Shown in pieces: positions 39,775 to 50,183 of a DNA stretch of 64,000 bases (position 1 is the stretch's first letter; every line of letters starts with the position of its first letter). The notes beneath the pieces were generated by a model. The model did no database searches. It worked only from the letters and a program-made list of their open reading frames with translations, and was not told the DNA's origin. Origin of the DNA: Erwinia sp. S63 (lineage in GTDB: Bacteria > Pseudomonadota > Gammaproteobacteria > Enterobacterales > Enterobacteriaceae); NCBI RefSeq assembly GCF_016625195.1, contig NZ_JACVUP010000002.1, positions 282,711-346,710 of the forward strand, in the 5' to 3' direction. Both the position numbers and the translations under genes were made by a program.

Positions 39775-40731
39775 ATGAAAACAGAGAATCCCGGCGTACT
39801 TTATGTCGCCATTACGGCTGAAAATGCCGAACAACGCATTGATAACTTTTTGCGCACCCAACTCAAGGGCGTGCCGAAAAGCATGATTTATCGCATCTTG
39901 CGTAAAGGCGAGGTGCGCGTGAATAAAGGACGCGTGAAACCCGAGTATAAGCTGCAGGCGGGGGATGAAGTGCGCATTCCGCCAGTTCGTGTGGCCGAGC
40001 GTGAAGAGCAGGCGGTATCACCGAAACTCGATAAGGTTGCCGCGCTGGCGAATGCCATCCTGTATGAGGACGATCATCTGCTGGTGCTGAACAAGCCATC
40101 GGGCACCGCGGTGCATGGTGGTAGTGGTCTCAGCTTTGGTGTGATTGAAGGGCTGCGCGCGCTGCGTCCTGAAGCCCGTTTCCTCGAGTTGGTGCATCGT
40201 CTTGACCGTGATACCTCCGGAATTCTGCTGGTGGCAAAAAAACGTTCTGCGCTGCGTTCGCTGCACGAGCAGTTACGTGAAAAAGGCATGCAGAAAGATT
40301 ATCTGGCGCTGGTACGCGGTGACTGGCCTTCACATCTGAAAGTGGTGCAGGCGCCACTGCTGAAAAACATTCTGCAAAGCGGTGAGCGTGTCGTGCGCGT
40401 AAGTGCAGAAGGCAAGCCCTCCGAAACCCGATTCAAAGTGGAAGAGCGTTTTGGTTTCGCCACTCTGGTAAAAGCCAGCCCGGTGACCGGCCGCACGCAC
40501 CAGATTCGTGTGCACACGCTGCATGGCGGCCATCCGATCGCCTTTGACGATCGCTATGGCGATCGGGACTTTGACCGTCAGCTGGCCTCAACCGGCCTGG
40601 CGCGATTGTTCCTGCATGCTGCAGCACTGACGTTTACCCATCCGAATACCGGCGAAGTCCTGCGAATGGAAGCGCCACTGGATAACGCGCTGAAACACTG
40701 CCTGGCGCAGTTGCGTCAGAAAAAAGCTTAA
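39775..40731 (+). CDS. rluC: 23S rRNA pseudouridine synthase RluC
   Basis: 318 residues (E. coli 319). It makes pseudouridine at positions 955, 2504 and 2580 of 23S rRNA (E. coli numbering). An N-terminal S4 RNA-binding domain ([50 protein letters not shown]) precedes the RsuA/RluD-type catalytic domain with [16 protein letters not shown], the catalytic Asp being in RLDRDTSG, and [10 protein letters not shown]. It is divergent from rne and convergent with yceF. Confidence 0.97.
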   Translation: MKTENPGVLYVAITAENAEQRIDNFLRTQLKGVPKSMIYRILRKGEVRVNKGRVKPEYKLQAGDEVRIPPVRVAEREEQAVSPKLDKVAALANAILYEDDHLLVLNKPSGTAVHGGSGLSFGVIEGLRALRPEARFLELVHRLDRDTSGILLVAKKRSALRSLHEQLREKGMQKDYLALVRGDWPSHLKVVQAPLLKNILQSGERVVRVSAEGKPSETRFKVEERFGFATLVKASPVTGRTHQIRVHTLHGGHPIAFDDRYGDRDFDRQLASTGLARLFLHAAALTFTHPNTGEVLRMEAPLDNALKHCLAQLRQKKA

Positions 40732-40742
40732 TCTGGCGGGCA

Positions 40743-41324
40743 TCAACCCAATGCGTTGATGCCCACTTTTATTAGCATCTCATTTAAAGCTATCAGCGGT
40801 AATCCAATCAGCGTATTGGGATCGCGCCCCTCCAGCCGCTCAAACAAACAGATTCCCATGCCTTCGCTTTTGAAGCTGCCCGCACAATGCAACGGCTGTT
40901 CTTTTTCGACATAGTGTCGGATTTCTACTGGGCTCAAATGGCGAAAATGCACGTTGAACGGTTCGAAAATCACCTGTTGTTGTGCCGTTTGCGGCTGAAT
41001 CAGTGCCAGCCCGGTATAAAACGTGATCACTTTGCCACTGGCAGCAGCCAACTGCTGACAGGCATTCTCCACCGTATGCGGTTTTCCGGTGATATTGCCG
41101 TCGAGTACGCAGACCTGATCGGAACCAATAATCCAGCTCTGTGGATGCTGCGCGGCAAGCGCCTGTGCTTTCGCCAGTGCTAAGCGTTGCACCAACTGCG
41201 GTGCGGTTTCATCCGGTTGCGGTGTTTCATCGCAATCGGGCGCAACGGCGATAAAAGGCAGGCCAAGATTGCTCAGCAATGCCTGACGGAACGGGGAGGT
41301 TGAGGCCAGAATTAACGGTGTCAT
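40743..41324 (-). CDS. yceF: Maf-family nucleotide pyrophosphatase YceF (7-methyl-GTP)
   Basis: 193 residues (E. coli 194). Maf/Ham1-type house-cleaning enzyme that hydrolyses 7-methyl-GTP. The family start [21 protein letters not shown] carries the Ser/Thr-x-Ser-x-x-Arg motif. [12 protein letters not shown] holds the catalytic Asp, and [23 protein letters not shown] and [16 protein letters not shown] complete the active site. The ATG at 41322-41324 matches the E. coli N-terminus. Confidence 0.95.
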   Translation of the reverse strand: MTPLILASTSPFRQALLSNLGLPFIAVAPDCDETPQPDETAPQLVQRLALAKAQALAAQHPQSWIIGSDQVCVLDGNITGKPHTVENACQQLAAASGKVITFYTGLALIQPQTAQQQVIFEPFNVHFRHLSPVEIRHYVEKEQPLHCAGSFKSEGMGICLFERLEGRDPNTLIGLPLIALNEMLIKVGINALG

Positions 41325-41467
41325 GATTTTTTTTCAGAATAGATAGCGTAAAGATGACAGGCATTTTAAACTATGCGCCGCACTGGATGCGACTAACGGG
41401 TGAAAGATGCTGTAAACCGGCCTTTTTCTTTGACTCTATGACGTTACAAAGTTAATATGCGCGCCCT

Positions 41468-41989
41468 ATGCAAAAGGTAAAATTACCCCTGACGATCGAT
41501 GTGGCCCGCGCCGCGCAAAAGCGCCTTGATTACCAAGGTGTGTATGCACCTGAATTGGTGGCGCGCCTGGCCGACACGGTCGTGAGTGTGGACAGTGATG
41601 TGGAATGCACCATGTCGTTTGCGATTGACAACCAGCGCTTAGCGGTTCTGCAAGGAACAGCTGATGTGCAGGTGACTTTGTCTTGTCAACGCTGCAACCA
41701 GTCTTTCCCACATGCTGTTCACGTAAGCTATTGCTTCAGTCCTGTCTCTTCTGATGAGCAGGCCGAGGCACTGCCGGAAGCTTACGAGCCAGTTGATATC
41801 AATGATTTCGGCGAAATCGACTTGCTGGCAGTTATCGAAGATGAACTCATCCTCGCGCTGCCTGTAGTTCCGGTGCATGATTCTGAACACTGTGAAGTGT
41901 CCGACGCGGACATGGTATTTGGGAAGTTGCCTGAAGAGGCAGAAAAACCAAATCCGTTTGCCGTATTAGCCAGTTTAAAGCGTAAGTAA
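41468..41989 (+). CDS. yceD: YceD (DUF177), 23S rRNA accumulation protein
   Basis: 173 residues as in E. coli Yce[34 protein letters not shown] is the conserved start. [10 protein letters not shown] carries a Cys-x2-Cys pair, and the C-terminal half is acidic. YceD proteins support 23S rRNA accumulation and are found with rpmF in most bacteria and plants. It heads the yceD-rpmF-plsX-fab operon, with the rpmF ATG 14 bases downstream. Confidence 0.94.
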   Translation: MQKVKLPLTIDVARAAQKRLDYQGVYAPELVARLADTVVSVDSDVECTMSFAIDNQRLAVLQGTADVQVTLSCQRCNQSFPHAVHVSYCFSPVSSDEQAEALPEAYEPVDINDFGEIDLLAVIEDELILALPVVPVHDSEHCEVSDADMVFGKLPEEAEKPNPFAVLASLKRK

Positions 41990-42003
41990 TAGGAGTAAGG
42001 TCC

Positions 42004-42174
42004 ATGGCCGTACAACAGAATAAACCAACCCGTTCTAAGCGTGGTATGCGTCGTTCACACGATGCGCTGACCACCGCAGCTCTGTCAGTAGATAAAGTTT
42101 CTGGTGAAACTCATCTGCGTCACCATATCACTGCGGATGGTTACTACCGCGGTCGCAAGGTTATCACCAAGTAA
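42004..42174 (+). CDS. rpmF: 50S ribosomal protein L32
   Basis: 56 codons plus stop read [20 protein letters not shown] at the N-terminus and end [17 protein letters not shown], nearly identical to E. coli L32 (57 aa). AGGAGTAAGG precedes the ATG. It lies between yceD and plsX in the same operon, as in E. coli. Confidence 0.97.
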   Translation: MAVQQNKPTRSKRGMRRSHDALTTAALSVDKVSGETHLRHHITADGYYRGRKVITK

Positions 42175-42201
42175 TTCTTTGCGGTTACGCAAGGCGATAC
42201 C

Positions 42202-43242
42202 TTGACACGTTTGACCCTGGCAGTTGATGCCATGGGCGGGGATTTCGGTCCCTGCGTGACAGTGCCTGCATCCTTGCAGGCACTGGCCTCTCACACGAAT
42301 CTGGTTCTTCTTCTGGTCGGTGATCCCGACATCATCTCGTCATTCCTTGCCAAAGCGGATTCCTCGTTACTGGGGCGTGTGCAGGTTATTCCTGCCGAAT
42401 CGGTTATTGCAAGTGATGCGAAGCCTTCTCAAGCCATTCGAAACAGTCGCGGCAGTTCAATGCGCGTGGCGTTAGAACAGGTGAAAGAGGGGCATGCGCA
42501 AGCCTGTGTCAGTGCCGGTAACACCGGCGCGCTGATGGGGCTGGCCAAAATGTTATTAAAGCCGCTGGATGGTATTGAGCGTCCGGCGTTGATGACCGTT
42601 CTGCCGCATCAGCAGCAGGGCAAAACGGTGGTGCTGGATCTCGGCGCAAATGTGGAATCAGATAGCGATATGCTGGTGCAGTTTGCCATCATGGGCGCTG
42701 TCATGGCCGAGGAAGTGCTGGAAATCGACAGACCGCGCGTCGCGCTGCTCAACATCGGGCAGGAAGAGACTAAGGGCCTGGAAACGATTCGCACAGCATC
42801 TGCGGTTCTGCGAGACACGCCGCAAATCAACTATATTGGTTATCTTGAGGGGAACGATCTCCTCACCGGCAAGACGGATGTGCTGGTTTGTGATGGCTTC
42901 GTGGGAAACGTCACGCTTAAAACCATGGAAGGCGTGGTAAGAATGTTTCTTTCTCTGCTCAAGTCGTCAGAGGATGGAAAAAAACGGGCCTGGTGGCTGA
43001 AATGGGTAGGGCGCTGGTTGCAAAAGCGTCTGGCCAAACGTTTCGGTCATCTCAACCCCGACCAGTACAATGGCGCTTGTCTGTTAGGATTGCGCGGAAC
43101 AGTGATCAAAAGCCACGGTGCGGCGAATCAACGTGCGTTTGCCGTGGCGATAGAGCAGGCAGAGCAGGCGGTGCGCAGGCAAGTCCCAGAGAGGATTGCG
43201 GCGCGCCTTGACGCTGTATTAGCCAGGAGTGACAAAGCGTAG
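42202..43242 (+). CDS. plsX: Phosphate acyltransferase PlsX
   Basis: 346 residues. It converts acyl-ACP to acyl-phosphate for phospholipid synthesis at the membrane surface. Conserved parts: [64 protein letters not shown] and [16 protein letters not shown]. It begins with TTG, giving [14 protein letters not shown] exactly as in E. coli, where a TTG start is also used. The stop is immediately followed by the fabH ATG. Confidence 0.96.
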   Translation: MTRLTLAVDAMGGDFGPCVTVPASLQALASHTNLVLLLVGDPDIISSFLAKADSSLLGRVQVIPAESVIASDAKPSQAIRNSRGSSMRVALEQVKEGHAQACVSAGNTGALMGLAKMLLKPLDGIERPALMTVLPHQQQGKTVVLDLGANVESDSDMLVQFAIMGAVMAEEVLEIDRPRVALLNIGQEETKGLETIRTASAVLRDTPQINYIGYLEGNDLLTGKTDVLVCDGFVGNVTLKTMEGVVRMFLSLLKSSEDGKKRAWWLKWVGRWLQKRLAKRFGHLNPDQYNGACLLGLRGTVIKSHGAANQRAFAVAIEQAEQAVRRQVPERIAARLDAVLARSDKA

Positions 43243-44196
43243 ATGTTTACCAAAATTATCGGTACGGGCAGCTATTTGCCTGAGCAGATTCGCTCCAATG
43301 CGGATCTGGAAAAAATGGTGGAGACTTCGGACGAGTGGATTGTCAGCCGTACCGGCATCCGTGAGCGTCGCATTGCTGCGCCGGATGAAACTGTTGCCAC
43401 TATGGGCTTCACCGCCGCTCAGCGCGCGCTGGAGATGGCAGGCGTTGCGGCCAGCGATGTTGGCCTGATTATCGTGGCGACCACCTCTTCCAGCCACGCC
43501 TTCCCAAGTTCAGCTTGCATGATCCAGCAGATGCTGGAAATTGACGACTGTGCGGCTTTCGATTTGGCTGCTGCTTGTGCGGGCTTCACCTATGCGTTAA
43601 GCGTGGCCGATCAATACATCAAAAACGGTGTGGTGAAACACGCGCTGGTGATCGGTGCAGACGTATTGGCGCGCACGCTGGATCCTAACGATCGTGGCAC
43701 CATCATTCTGTTTGGCGATGGTGCGGGTGCGGTTGTTCTCGGCCAGAGCGAAGAGCCAGGTATTCTGTCTACTCACCTGCATGCCGATGGCCGTTACAGT
43801 AAGCTGTTGACACTGCCGTATCAGGATCGCGAGCATCAGGATCAACCTGCCTATCTCACCATGGCCGGTAACGAAGTGTTCAAGGTTGCGGTTACGGAAC
43901 TGGCGCACATCGTTGATGAAACGCTGCAAGCCAATAATCTTGATCGTGAGATGCTTGACTGGCTGGTACCGCATCAGGCCAACTTGCGCATTATCAGTGC
44001 CACCGCCAAAAAGCTCGGCATGGGCATGGATAAAGTGGTGGTGACCCTTGACCGTCACGGCAATACGTCGGCGGCATCGGTTCCTAGCGCACTGGATGAA
44101 GCGGTGCGAGATGGCCGTATTAAGCCTGGCCAACTGATTTTGCTGGAAGCCTTTGGTGGTGGTTTCACCTGGGGTTCTGCGCTGGTTCGCTTTTGA
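43243..44196 (+). CDS. fabH: Beta-ketoacyl-ACP synthase III
   Basis: 317 residues, as in E. coli. It starts fatty-acid synthesis by condensing acetyl-CoA with malonyl-ACP. Catalytic triad visible: Cys in [13 protein letters not shown] (about 112), His in [12 protein letters not shown] (about 244), and Asn in [18 protein letters not shown] (about 274). C-terminal [13 protein letters not shown] is conserved. Zero bases separate it from plsX. Confidence 0.97.
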   Translation: MFTKIIGTGSYLPEQIRSNADLEKMVETSDEWIVSRTGIRERRIAAPDETVATMGFTAAQRALEMAGVAASDVGLIIVATTSSSHAFPSSACMIQQMLEIDDCAAFDLAAACAGFTYALSVADQYIKNGVVKHALVIGADVLARTLDPNDRGTIILFGDGAGAVVLGQSEEPGILSTHLHADGRYSKLLTLPYQDREHQDQPAYLTMAGNEVFKVAVTELAHIVDETLQANNLDREMLDWLVPHQANLRIISATAKKLGMGMDKVVVTLDRHGNTSAASVPSALDEAVRDGRIKPGQLILLEAFGGGFTWGSALVRF

Positions 44197-44212
44197 TTGA
44201 CAGGAACGACAG

Positions 44213-45145
44213 ATGACACAATTTGCTTTTGTTTTCCCAGGACAGGGCTCACAGACCGTTGGCATGCTGGCCGATCTGGCTGTGGAAAACCCGCAGGTAG
44301 AAGCCACTTTCCGTGAAGCTTCTGATGTATTGGGATACGACTTATGGCAGTTGGTGCAACAAGGTCCAGCTGAAGAACTGAATAAGACCTGGCAGACGCA
44401 ACCTGCGTTGCTGGCAGCTTCCGTCGCGATTTATCGCGTCTGGCAGAGCAAAAATGGCCCGCAGCCAACGTTGATGGCTGGCCACAGCCTGGGTGAATAT
44501 TCTGCGCTGGTGTGTGCGGGCGTCCTGAACTTCGCTGATGCGATCAAGTTAGTCGAATTACGCGGCAAACTGATGCAGGAAGCGGTACCAGAGGGTACCG
44601 GTGCCATGCAGGCGATCATTGGACTTGATGATGAATCAATCCGTAAAGCCTGTGAAGAGAGCGCGCAAGGTCAGGTGGTTTCACCGGTGAACTTTAACTC
44701 GCCAGGCCAGGTGGTTATCGCGGGTAACAAAGAAGCGGTGGAGCGTGCTGGCGCAGCCTGTAAAGCAGCGGGTGCCAAACGCGCACTGCCGTTGCCTGTG
44801 AGCGTGCCTTCGCATTGCGCGTTGATGAAGCCTGCAGCAGATAAACTGGCTGTGGCACTGGAAAGCATCACTTTCAACGCACCATCTGTGCCTGTCGTCA
44901 ATAACGTTGACGTCAAGTGTGAAACCGATGCCGCGGCGATACGCAGTGCACTGGTTCGCCAGCTGTATAGCCCGGTGCGTTGGACCGAAGCTGTTGAATT
45001 TATTGCCACCCAAGGCGTTGGCCAGTTGCTGGAGATCGGTCCAGGTAAAGTCCTGACCGGTCTGACCAAACGTATTGTGGATAGCCTGACCGCTGCAGCC
45101 GTGAACGATTCTGCTTCACTCTCTGCGGCGCTTACACAGGAATAA
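44213..45145 (+). CDS. fabD: Malonyl-CoA:ACP transacylase
   Basis: 310 residues (E. coli 309). It moves malonyl from CoA to ACP. FVFPGQGSQTVGML at the N-terminus. GHSLGEYSALVCAG carries the nucleophilic Ser (about 92), with the Arg in VELRGKLMQEAVPEGTGAMQAI, and the His in PVSVPSHCALMKPA (about 201). It is 16 bases after fabH and 10 before fabG. Confidence 0.97.
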   Translation: MTQFAFVFPGQGSQTVGMLADLAVENPQVEATFREASDVLGYDLWQLVQQGPAEELNKTWQTQPALLAASVAIYRVWQSKNGPQPTLMAGHSLGEYSALVCAGVLNFADAIKLVELRGKLMQEAVPEGTGAMQAIIGLDDESIRKACEESAQGQVVSPVNFNSPGQVVIAGNKEAVERAGAACKAAGAKRALPLPVSVPSHCALMKPAADKLAVALESITFNAPSVPVVNNVDVKCETDAAAIRSALVRQLYSPVRWTEAVEFIATQGVGQLLEIGPGKVLTGLTKRIVDSLTAAAVNDSASLSAALTQE

Positions 45146-45155
45146 GAGGAAAAAC

Positions 45156-45890
45156 ATGAGCTTTGAAGGTAAAGTAGCGCTGGTAACTGGCGCAAGCCGC
45201 GGCATTGGCCGTGCAATTGCGGAAACGCTGGTTGCGCGCGGTGCGAAAGTGGTGGGAACTGCTACCAGCGAAAGCGGTGCGGAAGCAATCAGTGCTTACC
45301 TCGGCAATAACGGCAAAGGTCTGCTGTTGAACGTTACCGATGCTGCCTCTATTGAGAGCGTGCTCGAGAAAGTTCGCGCTGAATTTGGCGAAGTGGACAT
45401 TTTAGTCAATAATGCAGGCATTACGCGTGACAATCTGTTGATGCGCATGAAGGACGATGAGTGGGCGGATATCCTCGATACCAACCTCACATCTGTCTTC
45501 CGTCTTTCTAAGGCGGTATTGCGTGCCATGATGAAAAAACGCGTGGGCCGTATCATTACCATCGGTTCTGTTGTTGGAACCATGGGTAACGCGGGTCAGG
45601 CAAACTATGCGGCAGCAAAAGCAGGTTTGATTGGCTTTAGCAAATCACTGGCGCGAGAAATTGCGTCACGTGGCATTACCGTAAACGTCGTGGCTCCGGG
45701 CTTTATTGAGACGGACATGACGCGTGCACTGAACGAAGATCAGCGCTCGGGTATTTTGGCAGAAGTGCCAGCAGGTCGTTTAGGCGACCCGCAGGAGATT
45801 GCCAATGCTGTTGCATTCTTAGCCTCTGACGAAGCCTCTTACATCACGGGTGAGACGCTCCACGTCAATGGCGGCATGTACATGGTCTGA
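45156..45890 (+). CDS. fabG: 3-oxoacyl-ACP reductase FabG
   Basis: 244 residues, as in E. coli. NADPH-dependent short-chain dehydrogenase of the elongation cycle. VTGASRGIGRAIAE is the cofactor-binding Gly motif. LVNNAGITRDNLLMRMKDDEW follows. Catalytic Ser (TIGSVVGTMG) and Tyr-x3-Lys (NYAAAKAG) are present. GGMYMV closes the protein. AGAGGA precedes the ATG. Confidence 0.98.
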   Translation: MSFEGKVALVTGASRGIGRAIAETLVARGAKVVGTATSESGAEAISAYLGNNGKGLLLNVTDAASIESVLEKVRAEFGEVDILVNNAGITRDNLLMRMKDDEWADILDTNLTSVFRLSKAVLRAMMKKRVGRIITIGSVVGTMGNAGQANYAAAKAGLIGFSKSLAREIASRGITVNVVAPGFIETDMTRALNEDQRSGILAEVPAGRLGDPQEIANAVAFLASDEASYITGETLHVNGGMYMV

Positions 45891-45970
45891 TAATCACGAA
45901 AACATTTGCATTATCTGCGGTAAACACCGCAGAATAGCGCAAAATCGTGGTTCGACCAGCCGGGATTTTG

Positions 45971-45998
45971 TTGCATCTTTTTCAACATTTTATACACT
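45971..45998 (+). promoter_or_regulatory. Probable acpP promoter
   Basis: TTGCAT and TACACT separated by 16 bases (an overlapping TATACA is an alternative -10) lie 45-73 bases upstream of acpP. An upstream hairpin (CTGCGG / CCGCAG, 45915-45932) could partly stop transcription from fabG. A separate strong acpP promoter is known in E. coli. Confidence 0.6.
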
Positions 45999-46043
45999 AC
46001 GAAAACCATCGCGAAAGCGAGTTTTGATAGGAAATTAAATAGT

Positions 46044-46280
46044 ATGAGCGATATCGAACAACGCGTTAAGAAAATCGTAGCTGAGCAGCTGGGTGTTAAA
46101 GAAGACGAAGTGATTAACACTGCTTCTTTCGTTGAAGACCTGGGTGCAGATTCTCTTGACACCGTTGAGCTGGTAATGGCTCTGGAAGAAGAGTTTGATA
46201 CTGAAATTCCAGACGAAGAAGCTGAGAAAATCACTACCGTTCAGGCAGCGATCGATTACATCAATAGCCACCAAGGCTAA
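46044..46280 (+). CDS. acpP: Acyl carrier protein
   Basis: A 78-residue very acidic helical bundle, near identical to E. coli AcpP. The 4'-phosphopantetheine attachment Ser lies in [18 protein letters not shown] (about Ser37). It carries growing acyl chains for FabH/F/G, PlsX and LpxL, all encoded in this window. Confidence 0.98.
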   Translation: MSDIEQRVKKIVAEQLGVKEDEVINTASFVEDLGADSLDTVELVMALEEEFDTEIPDEEAEKITTVQAAIDYINSHQG

Positions 46281-46289
46281 TGAATATCT

Positions 46290-46320
46290 TCAGGCGGTCA
46301 CCTCGACCGCCTGAGTTTTA
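46290..46320 (+). terminator. Probable attenuating terminator after acpP
   Basis: A 10-bp stem (TCAGGCGGTC with GACCGCCTGA) and 5-base loop is followed by GTTTTATG, 9 bases past the acpP stop. Its U-tract is short, consistent with partial read-through into fabF. Confidence 0.75.
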
Positions 46321-46365
46321 TGTTTGCCCCACATAGCGTTATTTTTCCCTCCCTGGAGGACGTAC

Positions 46366-47607
46366 GTGTCTAAGCGTCGTGTAGTTGTGACTGGTCTTGG
46401 CATGTTGTCTCCTGTCGGCAATACCGTAGAGTCTACCTGGAGTGCTCTCCTTGCCGGTCAGAGCGGCATCAGCCTGATCGACCATTTTGATACTAGTGCC
46501 TACGCAACACGCTTTGCGGGCTTAGTAAGAGATTTTAATTGCGATGAATTCATCTCGCGCAAAGATCAGCGCAAGATGGATGACTTCATCCAATACGGCA
46601 TTGTTGCCGGTATTCAGGCTATGGCGGACTCCGGTCTGGTCGTAACTGACGAAAATGCCGGTCGCATCGGCGCAGCTATCGGTTCCGGCATCGGCGGACT
46701 GGGTTTGATTGAAGATAACCACAGTTCACTGGTCAACGGCGGTCCGCGCAAAATCAGCCCGTTCTTCGTTCCCTCTACCATTGTTAACATGGTGGCAGGT
46801 CACCTGACGATTATGTATGGCCTGAAAGGTCCAAGCATCTCGATTGCGACGGCTTGTACTTCTGGCGTGCATAATATTGGCCATGCAGCACGTATCATTG
46901 CGTATAACGATGCTGACGTGATGCTGGCAGGTGGTGCAGAGAAAGCCAGTACCCCGCTGGGTGTTGGTGGCTTCGGTGCAGCACGTGCGCTCTCTACCAA
47001 TAACGATAACCCGCAGGCGGCAAGCCGTCCGTGGGATAAAGATCGTGATGGTTTCGTGTTGGGCGACGGTGCGGGCATTGTGGTGCTGGAAGAGTACGAG
47101 CATGCTAAAAAGCGCGGTGCGAAAATCTATGCGGAAATCATCGGTTTCGGCATGAGCAGCGATGCTTACCACATGACGTCTCCACCGGAAGATGGTTCAG
47201 GTGCGGCAGCCGCGATGGTAAATGCACTGCGTGATGCGCAGCTGAATGCTGAGCAGATTGGTTACGTTAACGCGCATGGCACATCAACGCCAGCCGGTGA
47301 CAAAGCTGAAGCTCAGGCGGTTAAGTCTGTGTTTGGTGCTGCTGCTCACAATGTGATGGTCAGTTCGACCAAATCCATGACTGGCCACCTGCTGGGCGCT
47401 GCGGGCGCGGTAGAAGCGATTTATTCGATTCTGGCGCTGCGCGACCAGGCGGTTCCGCCAACCATCAACCTGGATAATCCAGATGAAGGTTGTGACCTCG
47501 ACTTTGTGCCGCATACGGCACGTCAGGTGAGCGGACTGGAGTACACGTTGTGTAACTCCTTCGGATTTGGCGGCACCAACGGCTCGCTGATCTTCCGCAA
47601 GGTATAA
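46366..47607 (+). CDS. fabF: Beta-ketoacyl-ACP synthase II
   Basis: 413 residues, as in E. coli. Elongating condensing enzyme important for temperature control of unsaturation. Active-site Cys in [16 protein letters not shown] (about 163), His in [12 protein letters not shown] (about 303) and His in [16 protein letters not shown] (about 340). The GTG at 46366 follows TGGAGGA by five bases and gives [18 protein letters not shown] as in E. coli; the frame is open upstream to 46324 without a better site. Confidence 0.97.
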   Translation: MSKRRVVVTGLGMLSPVGNTVESTWSALLAGQSGISLIDHFDTSAYATRFAGLVRDFNCDEFISRKDQRKMDDFIQYGIVAGIQAMADSGLVVTDENAGRIGAAIGSGIGGLGLIEDNHSSLVNGGPRKISPFFVPSTIVNMVAGHLTIMYGLKGPSISIATACTSGVHNIGHAARIIAYNDADVMLAGGAEKASTPLGVGGFGAARALSTNNDNPQAASRPWDKDRDGFVLGDGAGIVVLEEYEHAKKRGAKIYAEIIGFGMSSDAYHMTSPPEDGSGAAAAMVNALRDAQLNAEQIGYVNAHGTSTPAGDKAEAQAVKSVFGAAAHNVMVSSTKSMTGHLLGAAGAVEAIYSILALRDQAVPPTINLDNPDEGCDLDFVPHTARQVSGLEYTLCNSFGFGGTNGSLIFRKV

Positions 47608-47626
47608 GTCTTACCCAGCCATACAG

Positions 47627-47650
47627 AGGCCCGCAATGCGGGCCTTTTTT
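47627..47650 (+). terminator. Intrinsic terminator of fabF
   Basis: AGGCCCGC, a short loop and GCGGGCCT run into six T, 19 bases after the fabF stop. Confidence 0.92.
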
Positions 47651-47729
47651 ATATTTTGACACGCAGTGGCGTGGATTCTTACCGCTGTCAGTGATATTCA
47701 GATTGGCAAGGTAGCCAGAGGTGATGAGT

Positions 47730-48542
47730 ATGTGGATAAACGGCGTTGAACAAATCGAACTTTCTGCACGCGATCGCGCGGTGCAGTTTGGCGATGGCTG
47801 TTTTACCACGGCTGCGGTAGTGGCAGGCAAAATACTCCTGCTGAACGCTCATTTGCAGCGGCTGCAGGAAAGCTGTGAGCGTTTATACATCCCCTTACCG
47901 GATATGGCGCAGTTGGCTGCGGAGATGCAGTTTGCCGCTAATGGTCAAGCAAGGGCGGTTTTGAAAGTGATTCTGACGCCTGGCGCCGGTGGTCGGGGAT
48001 ATAGCCGAGCCGGTTGCACAACACCAACGCGCATCCTTTCACTTTCCCCGTGGCCACAACACTACGATACCTTGCAGCAGCAGGGTGCAACGCTGGTGAC
48101 CAGTCCCGCGAGACTGGCGCGCAATCCACTGCTCGCCGGCCTCAAACATCTCAACCGCCTGGAGCAAGTGCTGATTCGTCAGCATCTCGATCAAACCGGT
48201 GCTGACGAAGCGCTGGTGCTTGACACTGCAGGGACGGTGGTGGAATGCTGTGCGGCCAATTTATTCTGGCGCAAAGGCGATCAGGTTTTCACACCGCGTC
48301 TTGAGCAAGCGGGTGTCGATGGCATTATGCGCCGTTATCTGATGGCGCAGATGGCGTCGGAAGGCCAGGCTTGTCAGTTGATTGAAGGAATCAGGGGGGA
48401 TGTGCTGAACGCCGACGAAGTGGTGATCTGCAACGCCCTGATGCCGGTTTTACCTGTGCGGAAAATTGACGACATTTCGTTCACCGCACGCACGCTGTAC
48501 CAGCAGCTGTATGCCAGTTGCCAAAAGATGGAAGCATCATGA
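47730..48542 (+). CDS. pabC: Aminodeoxychorismate lyase
   Basis: 270 residues (E. coli 269). A PLP fold-type IV enzyme releasing pyruvate from aminodeoxychorismate to give p-aminobenzoate for folate. The PLP Lys is in [14 protein letters not shown] (about 140). [13 protein letters not shown] and [25 protein letters not shown] are family segments. The ATG at 47730 (MWINGVEQ, matching MFLINGHKQ in E. coli) has AGAGG 8 bases away; upstream GTG/ATG at 47721/47724 are too close to it. The end overlaps the mltG start as ATGA. Confidence 0.95.
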   Translation: MWINGVEQIELSARDRAVQFGDGCFTTAAVVAGKILLLNAHLQRLQESCERLYIPLPDMAQLAAEMQFAANGQARAVLKVILTPGAGGRGYSRAGCTTPTRILSLSPWPQHYDTLQQQGATLVTSPARLARNPLLAGLKHLNRLEQVLIRQHLDQTGADEALVLDTAGTVVECCAANLFWRKGDQVFTPRLEQAGVDGIMRRYLMAQMASEGQACQLIEGIRGDVLNADEVVICNALMPVLPVRKIDDISFTARTLYQQLYASCQKMEAS

Positions 48543-49558
48543 CCCGAATGAAAAAAATACTCGCCAGCGCGGTGGCGATTGCTGGCCTCGCGGCTGCATT
48601 GAGTTATTGGCAGATTGAACGTTTAGCCGATACACCTTTGACCATTAATCAGGAAACCATCTACACATTGCCCGCCGGCAGCGGCCGGGTCGTGCTGGAA
48701 GCACAGCTGAAAAGCCAGCACATCATTCCTGAAAGTATCTGGTTTGGAGCGCTGTTGAAACTTGAGCCCGAGCTCGCGAAGTTCAAAGCCGGCACCTACC
48801 GACTGGAAAGCAATATGACGGTAAGGCAACTGCTGCAGCTGCTGGCCAGCGGTAAGGAAGCGCAGTTCCCGGTGCGTTTTGTTGAGGGCTCGCGCCTGAA
48901 GGAGTGGTTGGCAGAATTGCGTCAAGCGCCCTACATCAAACACACGCTGACTGATGATCAGTTTACGACGGTCGCCGCTGCGCTGAAGATGGATGCAAAT
49001 CAGCTTGAGGGCGCTTTCTATCCCGACACCTATTTGTATACGGCTAACACCAGTGATGTATCGCTGCTGGAACGGGCACACACGCGCATGAATAAACTGG
49101 TGGATGAGATCTGGCAGGGGCGGATGGATAATCTGCCTTATAAAAAAGAGCAGGATCTGGTGACCATGGCGTCGATTATCGAAAAAGAGACCGGCGTGAC
49201 GGAAGAGCGCGCACGTGTCGCCTCGGTATTTATCAATCGCCTGCGCACCGGCATGAAATTGCAAACCGATCCCACGGTGATTTACGGTATGGGCGATAAC
49301 TACACCGGTACGATTACGCGTAAAGACCTCGAAACGCCGACCGATTACAATACCTACACGATTAGCGGTTTGCCGCCTGGTCCTATCGCGATGCCAGGTC
49401 GTGCCTCGCTGGAAGCGGCGGCACACCCGGAAAAAACCAACTATCTCTATTTTGTCGCGGATGGCAAAGGCGGACACACCTTTACCACCAATCTCGCCAG
49501 CCACAATAAAGCGGTGCAGGTCTATCGGCTGGCTATGAAGGAAAAAAATGAAAAGTAA
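48539..49558 (+). CDS. mltG: Endolytic murein transglycosylase MltG
   Basis: 339 residues (E. coli 340). A single membrane anchor ([18 protein letters not shown], about 6-23), a LysM-like region ([25 protein letters not shown]) and the YceG catalytic domain with [14 protein letters not shown], where the Glu after II is catalytic, VASVFINRL and [12 protein letters not shown]. It cleaves nascent glycan strands. ATG 48539 overlaps the pabC stop (ATGA) and has GGAAG upstream. It overlaps tmk by 11 bases. Confidence 0.95.
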   Translation: MTRMKKILASAVAIAGLAAALSYWQIERLADTPLTINQETIYTLPAGSGRVVLEAQLKSQHIIPESIWFGALLKLEPELAKFKAGTYRLESNMTVRQLLQLLASGKEAQFPVRFVEGSRLKEWLAELRQAPYIKHTLTDDQFTTVAAALKMDANQLEGAFYPDTYLYTANTSDVSLLERAHTRMNKLVDEIWQGRMDNLPYKKEQDLVTMASIIEKETGVTEERARVASVFINRLRTGMKLQTDPTVIYGMGDNYTGTITRKDLETPTDYNTYTISGLPPGPIAMPGRASLEAAAHPEKTNYLYFVADGKGGHTFTTNLASHNKAVQVYRLAMKEKNEK

Positions 49559-50183
49559 GTTTATCGTCATTGAAGGCCTTGAAGGCGCGGGCAAAACCAC
49601 TGCGCGTGATGCCATCGTGGCGGTGCTGCATGAGCAGGGTATCGACGATGTGGTGTTCACCCGTGAGCCCGGTGGCACGCCGCTGGCAGAACAGTTGCGC
49701 GTGCTGGTGAAGCAGGGGATTGATGGCGAACAGGTGACAGACAAAGCCGAACTGCTGATGCTGTATGCTGCCCGTGTTCAGTTGGTAGAAAACGTGATTA
49801 AACCTGCTTTAGCGCGTGGCGCGTGGGTGATTGGCGATCGTCACGATCTCTCATCCCAGGCCTATCAGGGCGGTGGCCGTGGCCTGGATGCGCAGTTGAT
49901 GACCACACTGCGTGATGCGGTACTCGGCGACTTCCGTCCGGACTTGACCCTTTATCTGGATGTCACGCCGGAAATCGGTTTGCAGCGCGCGCGTGCTCGT
50001 GGCGAACTTGACCGTATTGAGCAGGAGTCACTGCGCTTCTTTGAACGTACACGCGAACGTTATCTGGCGCTGGCGGCCTCCGATGACAGCATTTTAACCA
50101 TTGATGCCACACAAAATATTGAGGAAGTGACATCGTCACTTAAATCAGCGTTGCAGAAATGGCTGGCAGGTCAGGCGGCATGA
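49548..50183 (+). CDS. tmk: Thymidylate kinase
   Basis: 211 residues (E. coli 213). It phosphorylates dTMP to dTDP. P-loop [14 protein letters not shown] (about 8-20), DR motif in [21 protein letters not shown], and the LID region [15 protein letters not shown]. Overlaps both neighbours (11 bases with mltG, 4 with holB), so translation is probably coupled. Confidence 0.97.
   Translation: MKSKFIVIEGLEGAGKTTARDAIVAVLHEQGIDDVVFTREPGGTPLAEQLRVLVKQGIDGEQVTDKAELLMLYAARVQLVENVIKPALARGAWVIGDRHDLSSQAYQGGGRGLDAQLMTTLRDAVLGDFRPDLTLYLDVTPEIGLQRARARGELDRIEQESLRFFERTRERYLALAASDDSILTIDATQNIEEVTSSLKSALQKWLAGQAA

Noticed and set aside
41325..41467. Possible small RNA in the yceF/yceD gap (a small RNA is known near here in E. 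coli)
   Set aside because: I see promoter-like AT-rich sequence but no terminator hairpin or sequence I can match, so it is not annotated.
48623..49744. Long open frame (373 codons) on the minus strand opposite mltG and tmk
   Set aside because: It lies wholly antisense to two clearly identified conserved genes, has no ribosome binding site or recognisable motif, and its low-complexity composition is what the opposite strand of these genes would give.
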